DNA from: Escallonia rubra
Taxonomy: Eukaryota; Streptophyta; Magnoliopsida; Escalloniales; Escalloniaceae
Assembly: GCA_033065855.1 (NCBI GenBank)
Contig: JAVXUO010000029.1
Span: forward strand, 186,001-250,000
Length of the DNA stretch: 64,000 nucleotides
Direction of reading: 5' to 3'
Shown here: positions 46,088 to 57,590 of the stretch, piece after piece
Position numbering within the stretch: the stretch's first letter is position 1
Layout of the letters: every line of letters starts with the position of its first letter
Program-made: the position numbers and the translations under genes
The notes under the pieces: model-generated
The model's database searches: none
The model's input: the letters and a program-made list of their open reading frames with translations, nothing else
What the model was told of the DNA's origin: nothing

Positions 46088-46433
46088 CTCCCTCCGTCCC
46101 TTTTTAAATGATACATTTTGTTTTGCACGTAGATTAAGAATTTAGGGAGTATATTATATGTCTTTCCTATTTTACCCTGTAGAGAGGGAGGAAGAATGAG
46201 AGAGAAAATTGGTTGGTAGAGTGTTAAATGTGGAGAGAGAAAGAATAAAAAAGTGTAAAGTGGTATGAGAGAGAAATGAGTTGGTAGAGAATTAAATGTG
46301 GTGAGAGAAATAGAATAAAAAAAGTATAGAAAGGGTAAATGTGTAAAAATACTTAAAGAATCTTTCCTAATTTGGAAGTTATCACTTATTGTGAAAAAAA
46401 AAAAAAAGGAAATTGTATCACTTAAAAAGGGAG
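46088..46433. mobile_element. Stowaway-like MITE
   Basis: The left end CTCCCTCCGTCCCTTTTTAA and the right end TTAAAAAGGGAG are inverted repeats, with TA at both borders (46086-46087 and 46434-46435), matching the TA target of Tc1/Mariner-type MITEs. The 346-bp interior is AT-rich and non-coding. Confidence 0.8.
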
Positions 46434-46435
46434 TA

Positions 46436-47511
46436 CAAAAGGAGACTATGGATACGAATACAAGTAATAATTAATGTTGTATTTTGTTGTGTTTCAAACC
46501 ACTTGAGTGGAATGGGGCCCATAGCCCTTTATTTCTGGGTCAAAAGGTAAACAGATTTATATCTAACAATTAACAGGTTGAGTGGCTGTAAAATTCAATT
46601 ATATTAAGTACGACTTCAACATTTAGCCAAAAAAAAAAAAAAAGAGCAATTTCTTTGGAAATCGAACATCAAGATTATGACTATGTGTTAGATAAATGTA
46701 ATGAATAATGAGATTATGGATAATAATAGAGAGTATACTTAGCAAAATGGGGGAAGTTGATCGACTTTAAAAATGAGTTACAGTGTCTCACATTTCAGCA
46801 CTTCTCAACCTTTTTTGATCCAACAAATACGTACTTCTACAAATAGCATTAATATATATATATACCAATGTGATACCCTTATCCAAGCACTTGAAATTCT
46901 GTCAATAGCCATAAGAAGATGTGCTCGTTTTTTCATGCTTAGGCGAGGGTTGCAAAACAATGCAAAAACTTGATACATCGACTTATTTTTCCGTGCTCTT
47001 TCCATCTTTTCGGTTACAACTTTTTGAGATAAACCAGATCGAGAATATATTGAGGAACTACACCCAAACGATTATTGTGGTAAATATAAAATATATGGAT
47101 CGATGACAATTCTGAATGCTGTGGATACTGGTTGGTAAAACGAGGCATTTTCATAAAATAAAATAAAAAGGTTAAAGTGTTTTTGGCAATAACAAATGGC
47201 CTCCAAATCCAAAAAGAAAAACAAAAGCAATAGAAATGTTTGGTAAAATTTTGCTAAGATGAGCTAATCCAGATCAAGAATACATTGAGGGACTACAACC
47301 AAAAGATTAAATTTGTAACTACAAAGGATATGACTCCGCGACAATTGTGTATGACGTGGATACTGCGCAGTAAAACGAGGCATTTTCAAAAAAAGGTTAA
47401 AGTGTTTTGACGGTAACAAATAGCCTCTGATCTGAAAAGAAAAAGGAAAGCAGTGACAATGTTATGATCATATTTTGTTAGTATCTATTATCTAAAAAAT
47501 GAAAATTTTTC
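46436..47511. other. Intergenic; duplicon flank repeats
   Basis: No gene. Two diverged copies of a segment with AAAATGGCCTCC(A/G)ATNNNAAAA lie at about 47192 and 47415, with a third at about 29590, and GAGGCATTTTCA recurs at about 47142 and 47378. This is an old, locally duplicated part of the flank of CAD-like copy 4. Confidence 0.5.
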
Positions 47512-48540
47512 TGAAATTTTTTTATGGAAAGCAAAGTTTCAGGAACGTCACAAAATATCATCTGGCGAATTGTATGCAACATTGTCCTTGTAAGGCTCAA
47601 ATCGAACCATCTGCCCAGGCGTTGACCTCATGCGACCTTTGCAACTCTGAAGAATAATCCACAACCCACCTATTCATCACATGCTCCTATACCCAATCCA
47701 TCTGGACAGCATTCTCATAATTTTTGCACCCCACGATTGCCGATCTCAATGCAAACAGCGACCAATCCACCACCATGGCTTGAGTACATAATCTCTCCCC
47801 CCATCCCTTGAAAACTCTAATCCCCGTACCCGTGCCCTCTATACACTTTATGCTTGTACAGTCTTGCACCACGTTTGGATGTGTCGGAACCAAAAAATCT
47901 TTCAAAATGCCGAAGTCAATGTTGAAAAAAGTTCCAGGCAAGTGCTGACAGCCTTTGGTCATCTTCAAATAGCTTTTCTCCCTGAAAATATTGTCACCCA
48001 CAATTATGTCATATGGAAAAGCCTTCCTAATCAACTCGAATAAGGTGAATTTCGATGCGGCAATTAGGAACTCAAAATCCATCCAGACAGCAATCTTGTG
48101 GAACCATGAGGGAGCAATAGTCTCAGTACAAGCACAAGTGACCCCTACTCAAGACCCGGAAAAGGCAAAAGCAGAGGCAGCCCTTTTGGCTATCAAACTG
48201 GCCAGCCGAAATAGTTGCTCACATATGCTAGCTATTTGAAGGAGATGCATCGGTATTCATAAACTGGATCAACAATCATGATTAAACCCCGAATTGGAGC
48301 AGCTTTGCCATCATCGAAGAAGCCAGTGACAAACTGAAAACCATCGCTTGCTGGTCCTTTTTCAAAATCAGTAGATTCGAAAATAGACATGCTCGTAATC
48401 TTGCATCTTGGGCAAAACCAAAACCAATTGTTTGCCTTAGTTCCAACTTCCTCCATCTTCCACCTTTGGTCCATGGAGGAAATTGTGAACGGAGTAATGT
48501 ACTTTTGTATTTATATTAATGAAGTAACTTGATTAGAAAA
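47512..48540 (+). mobile_element. 5'-truncated LINE fragment (zf-RVT and RNase H)
   Basis: On the + strand, a zf-RVT-type stretch (HKIIIWRIVCNIVLVRLKSN) is followed by RNase H: KVNFDAAIRNSKS, then AEAALLAIKLASRNS, a stop near 48237, then EGDASVFINWINN and ENRHARNLASWAKP. The 3' end is A-rich near 48536-48543. It interrupts duplicon sequence that is continuous at about 29640-29740. Multiple stops make it inactive; the target duplication is not clear. Confidence 0.75.
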
Positions 48541-48817
48541 AAATATATATTCTCACTACAACTACGGTAATAGGAATAAATTTCAACTCCAATATAGTGG
48601 CTAGAGATTGTCGTTGCATATTTTTGCAAGCATGTTTACAGATATCTTTAGTGATAATTCTTAACAGTAATTTTAACGTCACTAATTAAAAACAAGTAAA
48701 ACATATATTAGCGATTGTCTTTTGTCGCTAATGTGATAAACAAAAAATTCCCATAGAAAATACCAGCTTTTTCGTTCCTTTAGCTACACCATACTTCGAA
48801 ACTAACAATGCATGTGA

Positions 48818-49074
48818 GGCTTTATGTTTTTATTTTTTTGTAATCGAGGCTTTAGAATTATCATCATGAGTTCTTTTGTAAAAGTTCATCGACTTGTAAA
48901 TAGTCCTGCCCATGAGTTAGCAAAATGGGCAGATGATAACTACTGTTTTGGTCCGGTTCCCCAATCATCCATATCTCTCCTTTTGCCTTTGGATGAGGAA
49001 GGGAACCAGGGCACTCCTTTGCTTTGTAACATGTTTATTTTGGAATATTTGAATTGACTAGAAAAAAAAAAAAA
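48818..49074 (+). mobile_element. Short LINE 3' tail
   Basis: A + strand frame reads FVKVHRLVNSPAHELAKWAD, then GPVPQSSISLLLPL, the end of a LINE RNase H domain, followed by a stop and an A run at 49060-49074. It lies directly upstream of the promoter module of CAD-like copy 4. Target duplication was not resolved. Confidence 0.7.
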
Positions 49075-49331
49075 AATGCTAGGTGAGCTCATCTCTCTCG
49101 TCAGCCACTTAAAGCCTACCTCAGACCGCCATCTTCGAACGTCTTTGTCTATTACTTTAATAATTAATGTATGTATGTATATCTTAATCCTAATATATTA
49201 AAATAATTTTTGAAGACTAGAAAAACGTTCACATTGAAAGCTTTAAGGATCACATTCATATCTCCCGTATTCTCCATCGAACCCCGCATCTCGCTCTCTT
49301 CCTCTTCCTTACTGCGTTTAGCAATACTTCA

Positions 49332-52300
49332 ATGGCCGCTATCTCACCGGAAAATGAGCACCCAGTGAAGGCCTTTGGATGGGCAGCCAGAGACACATCT
49401 GGTGTCCTCTCTCCTTTCAACTTCTCAAGAAGGTACGCTTGTATCCTATCCTTCCATCCACTATTTCTTTCGTCTCTTACTTCGATTTCATTGCTGTACT
49501 GGTGAGTGATGAGAGATGTGCTCTGTTAATGTATGAGAATATTCATACCACACAACATAAATTTAAAACTGGTATAAAATGAAAAGGAAAAAGAAAAAAA
49601 AAATGAGAACTCAGATGCGTGTCAATTCGTCTGGAGATCAGACGGTTGTGAGGACCCTGATCTTCACATGGGGCGCAAAGCTTTCATCACTGCTCTTCTT
49701 GTAGCAGAATGCACCAGCCGGGAATCGAACCCGGATCTGTACCGTGGCAGGGTACTATTCTACCACTAGACCACTGGTGCCTTTTCTTTATGGCTTCCTT
49801 TATTCATGCTACTGTTTCGGCTTGTTTTAGGCAGGATGAGAAGACTGAAGACTGGAAGTGGGTTAAATTTTCTGGCGTGCATTTGGTTAGCATGAATTAG
49901 TTTGGAGAGAGTTGTAAGAATTCATAATAATGAAGTGACTTTGCTCGAATCCTTATTTCGGTATTTCTTTTGATAGGGAAAATAAAAGGTTGAAATTGAA
50001 AAAGTAGAAATGAAATGAAATTAATTCTTACATAAATTTGGTTGGCACGGATAACGCAGTCACCTTGACAGAAAAATTTCCTTATATCTTTTGCAGTAGA
50101 ATATATGGGTTACATTGAGAAGCTTGATTAGATGCATTAATAATGGCAACCAAACTCCTCAAAAGCTCACAGAATTTGTTATTAATTCACCTTTCAGCAC
50201 CTTCTATCTAATCAAACGGAGTCTTACAAATTAGTGATCATGATTCAGTTGGCTTGTGGAACATGCTACACTGCCAGTTCTTTTATTGGGGAATAGTTAA
50301 AAGAAAAAAGTATAGGGTGAGGCTAGACAGTGGCGTAGCCAGGAACTATATATGAGATGACTATATATCCCAAAAAATTGAATCCTCGTGCACTTTTCAA
50401 CCTTAGTTGTCTCTGAAAAGCTAAAATCTCATTCTAGTGAACTGTTTGTGCTCGTTAATGGTTCCTATGGCTTCTTCTAGTACTGGTATGTTCTTGAAAG
50501 CTTAAAATGGAGATGGTAATGATGAACCATGGTAATGTTGATGAGATGCTTTGATTATTTATGAAATCTTTTTCTTACAGGGCAACGGGGGAGAAAGATG
50601 TTAGACTGAAGGTGCTCTATTGTGGCATTTGTCACACCGACCTTCACTGCGCCAGGAACGATTGGGGATTCTCCACCTATCCTCTTGTACCTGGGTAAGT
50701 AAGACCGTCCCAAGTCTATGGTGCTTTTGACCCTAAATCTTTTCTTGCCAAATTTTGTTGGCTCTTTAATGATAGATTGACTTTTGGCTGCAATCAATTA
50801 AAAAAAAATTTACCCTTTTTCTCTGTGCATTTTTGCTGCTTTGAGCTAAGAACAAGTCTTGCGGAAGGTAGGGTGTTCACCCAAAGTTTAATAGTTCCTG
50901 CCCACCTTATTCTAGGCTTTAGTAAGTAAACCCCATCATACAAACTTCTGTCGTGTTAGCGGTAGAGCGAACCCTCAAAACCACGTAAATAACATGGAAA
51001 GGATATCCTTGTTTTCACCATGCCAATGGTTACTTGAAGCAATAGCCTGAGGGTTATTACAATTTCTTCTGGGTTTATCAAAAAGCAAACCCCGACTAGA
51101 GAGGCAGTATATGGGATCAACAACCCCACTGAGAGAACTAATTATCGGACTTGGCATTGGGTGATTAGGCAAATTCATCTACATCTCTAAAGCACATCAT
51201 GTCGTACCCCTTACTGCTTAACATAGCACGTTCCCTCGTATCACTGCAATGTGTTTGTAACATTATACTATTTGCGCAGGCATGAGATTGCAGGTGTAGT
51301 GACAGAGGTGGGAAGCAAGGTAACAAAATGCAAAGTTGGAGATAAAGTTGGAGTAGGGTGCTTCGTTGGTTCATGTGGCTCTTGTGATGACTGTTCTAAC
51401 GACCTTGAGAATTACTGCACGAAGTTCATACTAACTTATCCTGGCGTTTACCATGATGGAACCCCCACATATGGAGGGTACTCTGATATCATGGTTGCAG
51501 ATGAGCACTTCGTGATTTGTTTTCCAGAAAACATGCCACTTGATAGCGGTGCCCCATTACTCTGCGCTGGAATCACTGTGTATAGTCCAATGAAATACTA
51601 CGGACTTAACAAACCAGGATCACATCTGGGAGTAGTAGGCCTCGGTGGACTTGGCCATGTGGCTGTCAAGTTTGCTAAGGCTTTTGGGCTGAAAGTAACT
51701 GTGATCAGCACCTCCCCTAGCAAGAAGGAGGAAGCTCTGAAACATTTAGGTGCTGACTCGTTTCTAGTTAGCAAAGACCCAGACCAAATGAAGGTAAGCT
51801 TTTATGTTACTTATTGAGCAATGCCAACTTATTAGCAATTTGTTCAAACCATGAGATACACGGTATGTGGACGTGACAGGGATGACAATAAAGAAAGACC
51901 AAGTTTTGAATCAACGTTAGTTTTAGTTAGCATACATGGCTAATTAGTAGGTCTGCATTTTCTCTATAGTTTATGATTCATATTATATTGCACATCTGGG
52001 TTTTAAAATCTTTTGAGTTTCCGTTCATGGTTTGTACATAGTGATGTTTCAGTTATTTAGAAATGCAGCTTAACATGCCGCAGTATCAGATTCACTACTT
52101 TCATGCATAATGGATTGCGCAGGCTGCAGTGGGCACAATGGACGGTATTATTGACACGGTGTCTGCTTTTCATCCCATCATGCCTTTGATTGATCTACTG
52201 AGAAGTCATGGAAAGTTAATCATGGTTGGAGCACCAGAAAAGCCACTTGAGCTACCAGTGTTTCCTTTACTTATGGGTATTTAAGGGGCACTACAACATA

Positions 52301-52567
52301 CTTAATTCTCTAATTGTCGTCCTCTTAGATGTGCTGAACTCTTGACATCACCTGTAATTAACAGGGAGGAAGATGGTGGCGGGAAGTGGCGCTGGGGGCC
52401 TTAAAGAGACGCAAGAGATGATTGAATTTGCAGCAAAGCACAAAATCACTGCGGACATTGAGGTTATTCCAATGGACTATGTAAACAAAGCAATGGAACG
52501 TCTTTCAAAGGGTGACGTGAAGTACAGATTTGTCATTGATGTTGCAAACACCTTGACGGCCGCCTAG
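49332..52567 (+). CDS. CAD-like alcohol dehydrogenase, copy 4 (5 exons, 361 aa)
   Basis: Exons 49332-49432, 50581-50694, 51280-51793, 52123-52276 and 52365-52567 give 361 residues. Catalytic Cys51, His73 and Cys167, structural Cys104, Cys107, Cys110 and Cys118, relay Thr53 and His56, GLGGLG at 192-197 and Ser215 are all present, so an active cytosolic NADP(H)-dependent alcohol/aldehyde oxidoreductase is expected. The substrate is unknown. After the relay His it reads CARNDWG, whereas copies 1 and 2 have Glu in place of that Asp; this may alter the pocket. It is closest to copy 2. It shares promoter and intron-1 sequence with the fossil exon at 39548, but no clear TATA box is seen in front, unlike the fossil locus. 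Intron 1 holds a tRNA-Gly on the opposite strand. AATAAA occurs at about 52782. Confidence 0.95.
49710..49780 (-). tRNA. tRNA-Gly (anticodon GCC)
   Basis: The - strand 71-nt sequence folds as a full cloverleaf: acceptor stem GCACCAG pairs with CTGGTGC, the anticodon stem GTACC pairs with GGTAC around loop CTGCCAC (anticodon GCC), and the T arm is CCGGG-TTCGATT-CCCGG. The A and B boxes (TGGTCTAGTGGTA; GGGTTCGATTCCC) are intact and the discriminator base is A. It lies antisense in intron 1 of CAD-like copy 4, within sequence shared with two decayed copies. No strong T-run terminator follows closely, so it may instead be the head of a tRNA-derived repeat. Confidence 0.85.
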
Positions 52568-54373
52568 TCTAGAGCAAGAGGATATGGTCTCGTGCTTCTT
52601 TCAAAAATTCCAGTGGCATGTTTGAATGCTCAACTCTTGTGCCTGTTATATCATAGGCAAATATCTCATTATGTGAGGTATTTGTTTGTTAATTTTACGT
52701 TCAAATTCAAACAAATAGAGTTAAAGCTTTGGTCTTGAACCTTTGGTTTTGCCACATCCATGGTTATTGTTAGCACAGTTCAATAAAATGTTAATGCTAA
52801 CCAAAACCATGCTTGTTTTAAAATATATGCCGCTCTTTTTTCCTGGGTTGGACCCAACTGTTTACTTGAATGGGGCATATGCTTGTTCTTAGTTCAGCAC
52901 TTCAGCGGCCAACTTAGTTAGATTGGGACAAGATTACTGCAATGCAACAGCTTGAGCTTTTAGAGCAATTGATAAATATTCATGTGGTATCAGTGTTGTT
53001 ATGTGTGGAGTTAATATTACCCAGGAGACAGTGGCGGTTGGATTGAGAAGTGTTGCAAGGGCTTGACGAGGCAAAGAAGACCATCTATAAGTTATTTAGC
53101 TTTTACTAGTATATCTTGAGTAAGCTTGTCTTTGGCATGCCCTAGACAATCTCTGTTTATTGATTACCTTCATGCTTCGATGCCATCTTGTAGCATTTGG
53201 CACCTGAAATCTATCTGTGGCACTGCACAAATTAATTTGTACAATCTGATTCTTACTTCCATTGTTCTTGAGCATGTTTCAAAATTTAGTGATGCGAGTT
53301 ACTGAGCATACTTCAGTGTAATTTGGAAGAGGGGGTTCTAGAGCATTGCTTTCAAAATTAGTGGCGCGAGTTATTGAACATACATCTGCAAGTAAACGAT
53401 AAAAAAAAAAAAAAAAAAGCATATCAATAGAATTCCATCTGCAAGTAAACGATCATTTCCAGCTTCCGCAGAGCGAAGTTGAAGCTTTCTGAGCAATCAT
53501 CTGACGGACCAATTAATCGTATCGGTCGTATTCTAGTGGCTAGGATGAGTCTTCCTACACGGCCGGATGCTCGGCTATAGACACAGCTGCGAGGGTTACC
53601 ACCACATCCTCTCCCGATAGACTTGAAGCTCTATAACTTTTCCAGGATCCGTCGTCAAGAAGAAGAAATCAGTTGTGCAGCAGAGTGTTAGTGCAAAAAG
53701 AAAAAAAGTGCTCCATGAAAATGGAGATGTGGAAAAGCAACGTGCGCATGAGCGTAGGTTTTTGTCCGCCGGGGTGGGGGGACAAATTCACATAAAGACA
53801 TTGATTATGAAGATAAAAGAAATTCATCCACGAGATTTAAATCTGCATACAATATGATAAACTAAGTACATAAGATTAGGGTTCTATAAAAAGTATTATA
53901 ATTAGGGTTCAAGTTGGAGTAACATCTAAATTTACTCATAAATTAAGGGGCACAAAGTGGTCACCAGTCAAAACAAAAAAAGAGGGCTGAGACCACATTG
54001 TGTTAATTTCTAAACCTAATAATGGCATACATGTAAGAAACTAAATTTTGATACCAATTAGAAATTATTACTAGATATAATTTGTTACTTTGACTAAACA
54101 TTTGCTGCATGTTTAATACAAGGGAAAGTCACTTGTGTCACTATGTATTTTGAATTACTTTTTTGTGCAATCACGTAAGTACCATTACTAATTTAATGAT
54201 ATTGGAAAATAATTCACTAATAATTGGCTGAATGGCGTCAAAGCCCTTATGGTTTGGACGTTTTTGCAAACAAAATCCCGTGGTTTCAATTTTGGCAAGT
54301 AAAATCCTGACATTTCAAACTTTAAGCAAGTAAAATCACGACTGCCTCGTATTTATGAAAAGACTCGTTCCTA
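52568..54373. other. Intergenic region after copy 4
   Basis: The 3' flank of copy 4 and AT-rich DNA. A pair of related stretches (CATCTGCAAGTAAACGAT at about 53383 and 53440) surrounds an A run at 53401-53419, suggesting a small retroposed piece. No gene was recognised. The left end of the following CACTA element should lie here or nearby but could not be found. Confidence 0.4.
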
Positions 54374-54469
54374 TTGCCTTCCGGAAATTTTGTTAAAAGT
54401 TATATGCGAAACTTTGACGAAATTATCTCATTTAATTTCTTTCGAGATATATGTTCTTCGACACTCCGA

Positions 54470-56030
54470 GTAAGTAACATGGATGTACTTGAAAAGAATA
54501 TTGTGGTGACAATTTGTAAGCTCGAGAAAATCTTTCTACTGTTCTTCTTTGATTCAATAGAGCATTTGTCTGTTCTCTTGGCATATGAAGTTAAGATGGG
54601 TGGACCTGTGCAATATCGGTGGATGTATCCATTTGAGAGATAATCGTTTAATTCTTTGTTTTTCGGTTACACATAACGCAAACCCTGTTATCGTTGATAT
54701 TTCACTTAGTTCTATTCCATAAACTTCTAGGTTCATGTTTTATCTGAAGAAAACAGACCAAAAAAAAAGCTCGTGTTAAGAGCTCAATCGTTGAGGCTTA
54801 CATAATAGAAGAGCTTGTTAACTTCTATAGCCAATATTTTGTGCCTAATGTTGATACAAGGTTAAATCAATTAGGCCGAAATGAGCCCGGAGCCAGCACA
54901 AATTTAGAGGGGCATTTATCAATATGCAAACAGTCTGGTAGTCTGTTCGGACGAACCTAATACTCGGTGGCTAATGGATAGCACTGCAATAATATATGTC
55001 ATTTCTAAACTTTGAAGAAGTTTCAGCTTTCGTTGAGTAAGTTAGCCTTCATATAATTATCGTAAACACTTGAAAATGTCTGATCAACGGGTTAATTATA
55101 TCGGTATGCAGTGAGTTCGATGCGAAATCTCAAATCACTAATCCCGTTGGACTTGAATCTCATTAAAAATCGTAATTTTTTGAGTGGTTTAAAAGACGTG
55201 GAAGTCTCAAACCAAACTATACTATGTGTTATATATAGTTATGTGATTTATTGGTGTGCTGATTTATCTTAATTTTCATCGTCTTCAATAATAGGTTAAA
55301 GCGGTCGACAAACTAGTAGAGTCCCACTTGAAAGTACCAGCTCAAGGCCCTAATAAACAAGCATCCTATCATGGAGGCTATATCGTCAACGAGTTTAGGT
55401 TTAATACAAAAGATGATGACCGAACTAAACAATCCCAAAATAATGGAGTCTTGGTCAACAATGACTATTGTTATGAGAATTGCATGGATTTTTATGGAGA
55501 GCTGGATGAGATTGTTGAGCTAACATATCTGGGTAGCCAAAACCGCTTGATAATGTTCAAGTCCTAGTTTGATATTACATGGATGAATGCGTGTTAATTC
55601 GCAAGGATTGTAGATGTCAATTTTAAGTCAAGACTTGCATTAGACGAACCGTTTTTTTGTCTTTGCTAGTCAAGCTGCACAAGTGTTCTACACGGAAGAT
55701 GTCACAAATCATAAATCTCATTGGTTTACTGTTATCAAGTCCAAAAAATTGTCAGTTGCATATGACAGTGGGGTAGACACCTATCAAGCCGACCAAGCAC
55801 CTGTCTTGGTACCTGTTGAGGTGAACAACGAGAAGGATGATCTTCCTCTTCAACCAACACTTCGTCTAGGAGAAGAAGTCGTAGATGATGAAGAGGAAGA
55901 TGTAGAAAGTGTTGAAAATGATGAGGATGAGTCTACTGTCGAAGAGGATGAATTAAAAGATGAAGATAACGACGAGTCTCAAGAAGAAGAGGATGATGAG
56001 TCTGAAGATGAAGACGATGATGATTCTTAA
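54470..56030 (+). pseudogene. CACTA TNP2-type transposase C-terminal remnant
   Basis: Three traces in order: NIVVTICKLEKIFLLFFFDS with GPVQYRWMYPFER (DUF4218-like, about 54500-54640); EELVNFYSQYFVPNVDTR and GHLSICKQSGSLFGRTN in other frames (about 54805-54950); then NEFRFNTKDDDRTKQSQNNG with MDFYGELDEIVELTYLG (DUF4216-like, 55328-55567) and QVFYTEDVTNH (from about 55680). The tail (about 55868-56030) is an extremely acidic Glu/Asp repeat ending in a stop. Frameshifts and stops show it is dead. The catalytic core is absent. Confidence 0.8.
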
Positions 56031-56599
56031 AATCAAGATGATTGACTTGTAATGTTGTAACGTTTATGACTTGTAATAAGTAACTTGAATATTTCACATA
56101 ATCTTACGACATAACAAAGTCACCTTCACAATGTGACCTGTATTTGATTACTTTGCAGTAATATGTTAACTTACTCGTTCATCCGGCTCATATAATGTTT
56201 CTATTGTCATTTTTATGATCCACCCATACTCGTTTTAGTGTAATCGAAAGCATGTGGTGGCAGTTTCATGTTGTCATTTTAATGTGTTAATTTTTTTGGA
56301 CTTCTTCTATACAAAGTCAGTTTCGTGTTATTGGTTATGGATAGATTACGGGCCATTCGTGGTCGGTCCACGCCGGTGGCTGGGACCTCGGCATTGCCCA
56401 CTGATGACGAAGCACATAGCACGAGGATCTAGCAGGCCCGGCCCCAGTCCCAGTCGTAGCCCTAGCACCAGGTCGAGCTTTCCCAGCCGCACGCTGGTTC
56501 TTCTTCAGTGGGTTCGACGACATAAGGTATAATTGATATTAGCATTTAGTCATCATGTCTACCTTATATTTAAATTATATTTGAATTGCATTAATATTG

Positions 56600-57590
56600 G
56601 TATTTTGTAGGATCTCGTCGAGGTCGTGGACCCACACGCGGGATGCGCATCGATCCCCAGCAGAAACATCGAGTTACACATAAGAGCGAGCGAGGAAGTT
56701 GCTACCGGAGGGTGCCCCGATGGAGAAGTGGAAGGAGTATCCCCCCATTAGATCTCACCATCTTTATGGGGGCAGATGGTTCATAGGTGGATCACTGAAC
56801 TATCTTGGGAGGTGAAGAGTAATAGTGGGAGGGAGAACATAAAGAATTAGGATCCTACGCACACGGGAGGGTCGGTGCCTCACAACGTCGTCCGACACAG
56901 GAATGCAGTTGAGCACCCGAACCTCGAGAAGGAGGAGGTGCTGCTTTGACATACACGATGATGCACGTGCGTAAAAATGATAAAGATGATGCACATCGGG
57001 CGGGGGACTTCGTTTCACATATTGACAGGCCAATCGATGTAGGTTACAAATTAATTTGTTTGTAGTTAAAATTTTGGCTATGTTTTCAATGTCTATTGCC
57101 TTAATGTCTTTAATGTCAAATTACTATTTTGCAGGCCTCGTATGAACAGATTAGGGGGTCTGGACAGCAGTCCAGTCAACCAACAGCGTTTACGAGTATG
57201 AGTACGAGTACCGGGGGATTGTAGTGGTGGCTAGATACAACGGGGGTCGTCGATAGGCCGAAATGGCGTGTACACAGCCTGCCCAGCCCGACTGCATGTG
57301 CCGTGATGGGAGCGTCCCCACCCCCTGTTGCCCCTCCACAGACACCGACCGCGGAGCGCAGTTACACCCTGAAAATGTTCATCGCATTCTCGAGAGGTGT
57401 TTAAGATGATCAGGACTCAGGATGAGGTACAAAATAGTTATTTTATGAAGTCAATATATACATGAATAAACACAATATACAATTAGTATCAAGGATGCGT
57501 GCGTGCTTTTAATGCAAGACATTATTGCTGGACATACTGAGCCGCCCAATGACAGTACTCCCGTGGACGATGACGATCAGTAGGATCCAG
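56600..57590 (+). pseudogene. CACTA accessory-protein (TNP1/Ptta-like) remnant, copy B
   Basis: Blocks include GMRIDPQQKHRVTHKSERG (56640-56700), VRKNDKDDAHRAGDFVSHID (about 56970-57030), and ASYEQIRGSGQQSSQPTAFT (57136 onward, after a TTTTGCAG acceptor), followed by MGASPPPVAPPQTP. They correspond in order to the - strand blocks of copy A at 25394-25950. Stops interrupt the frame. Confidence 0.65.

Noticed and set aside
46773..47106. Short open frames around 46.8-47.1 kb
   Set aside because: No family resemblance; they overlap on both strands in AT-rich DNA.
2178..52567. Assignment of the array to a specific pathway (iridoid, alkaloid, mannitol or lignin)
   Set aside because: The family has many substrates and sequence alone does not separate them; no other pathway genes are present in the window.
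55683..56030. Acidic 115-codon frame considered as a chaperone-like or nuclear acidic protein
   Set aside because: Its start matches the C-terminal part of a CACTA transposase (QVFYTEDVTNH) and it follows a DUF4216-like segment, so it is a transposon remnant.
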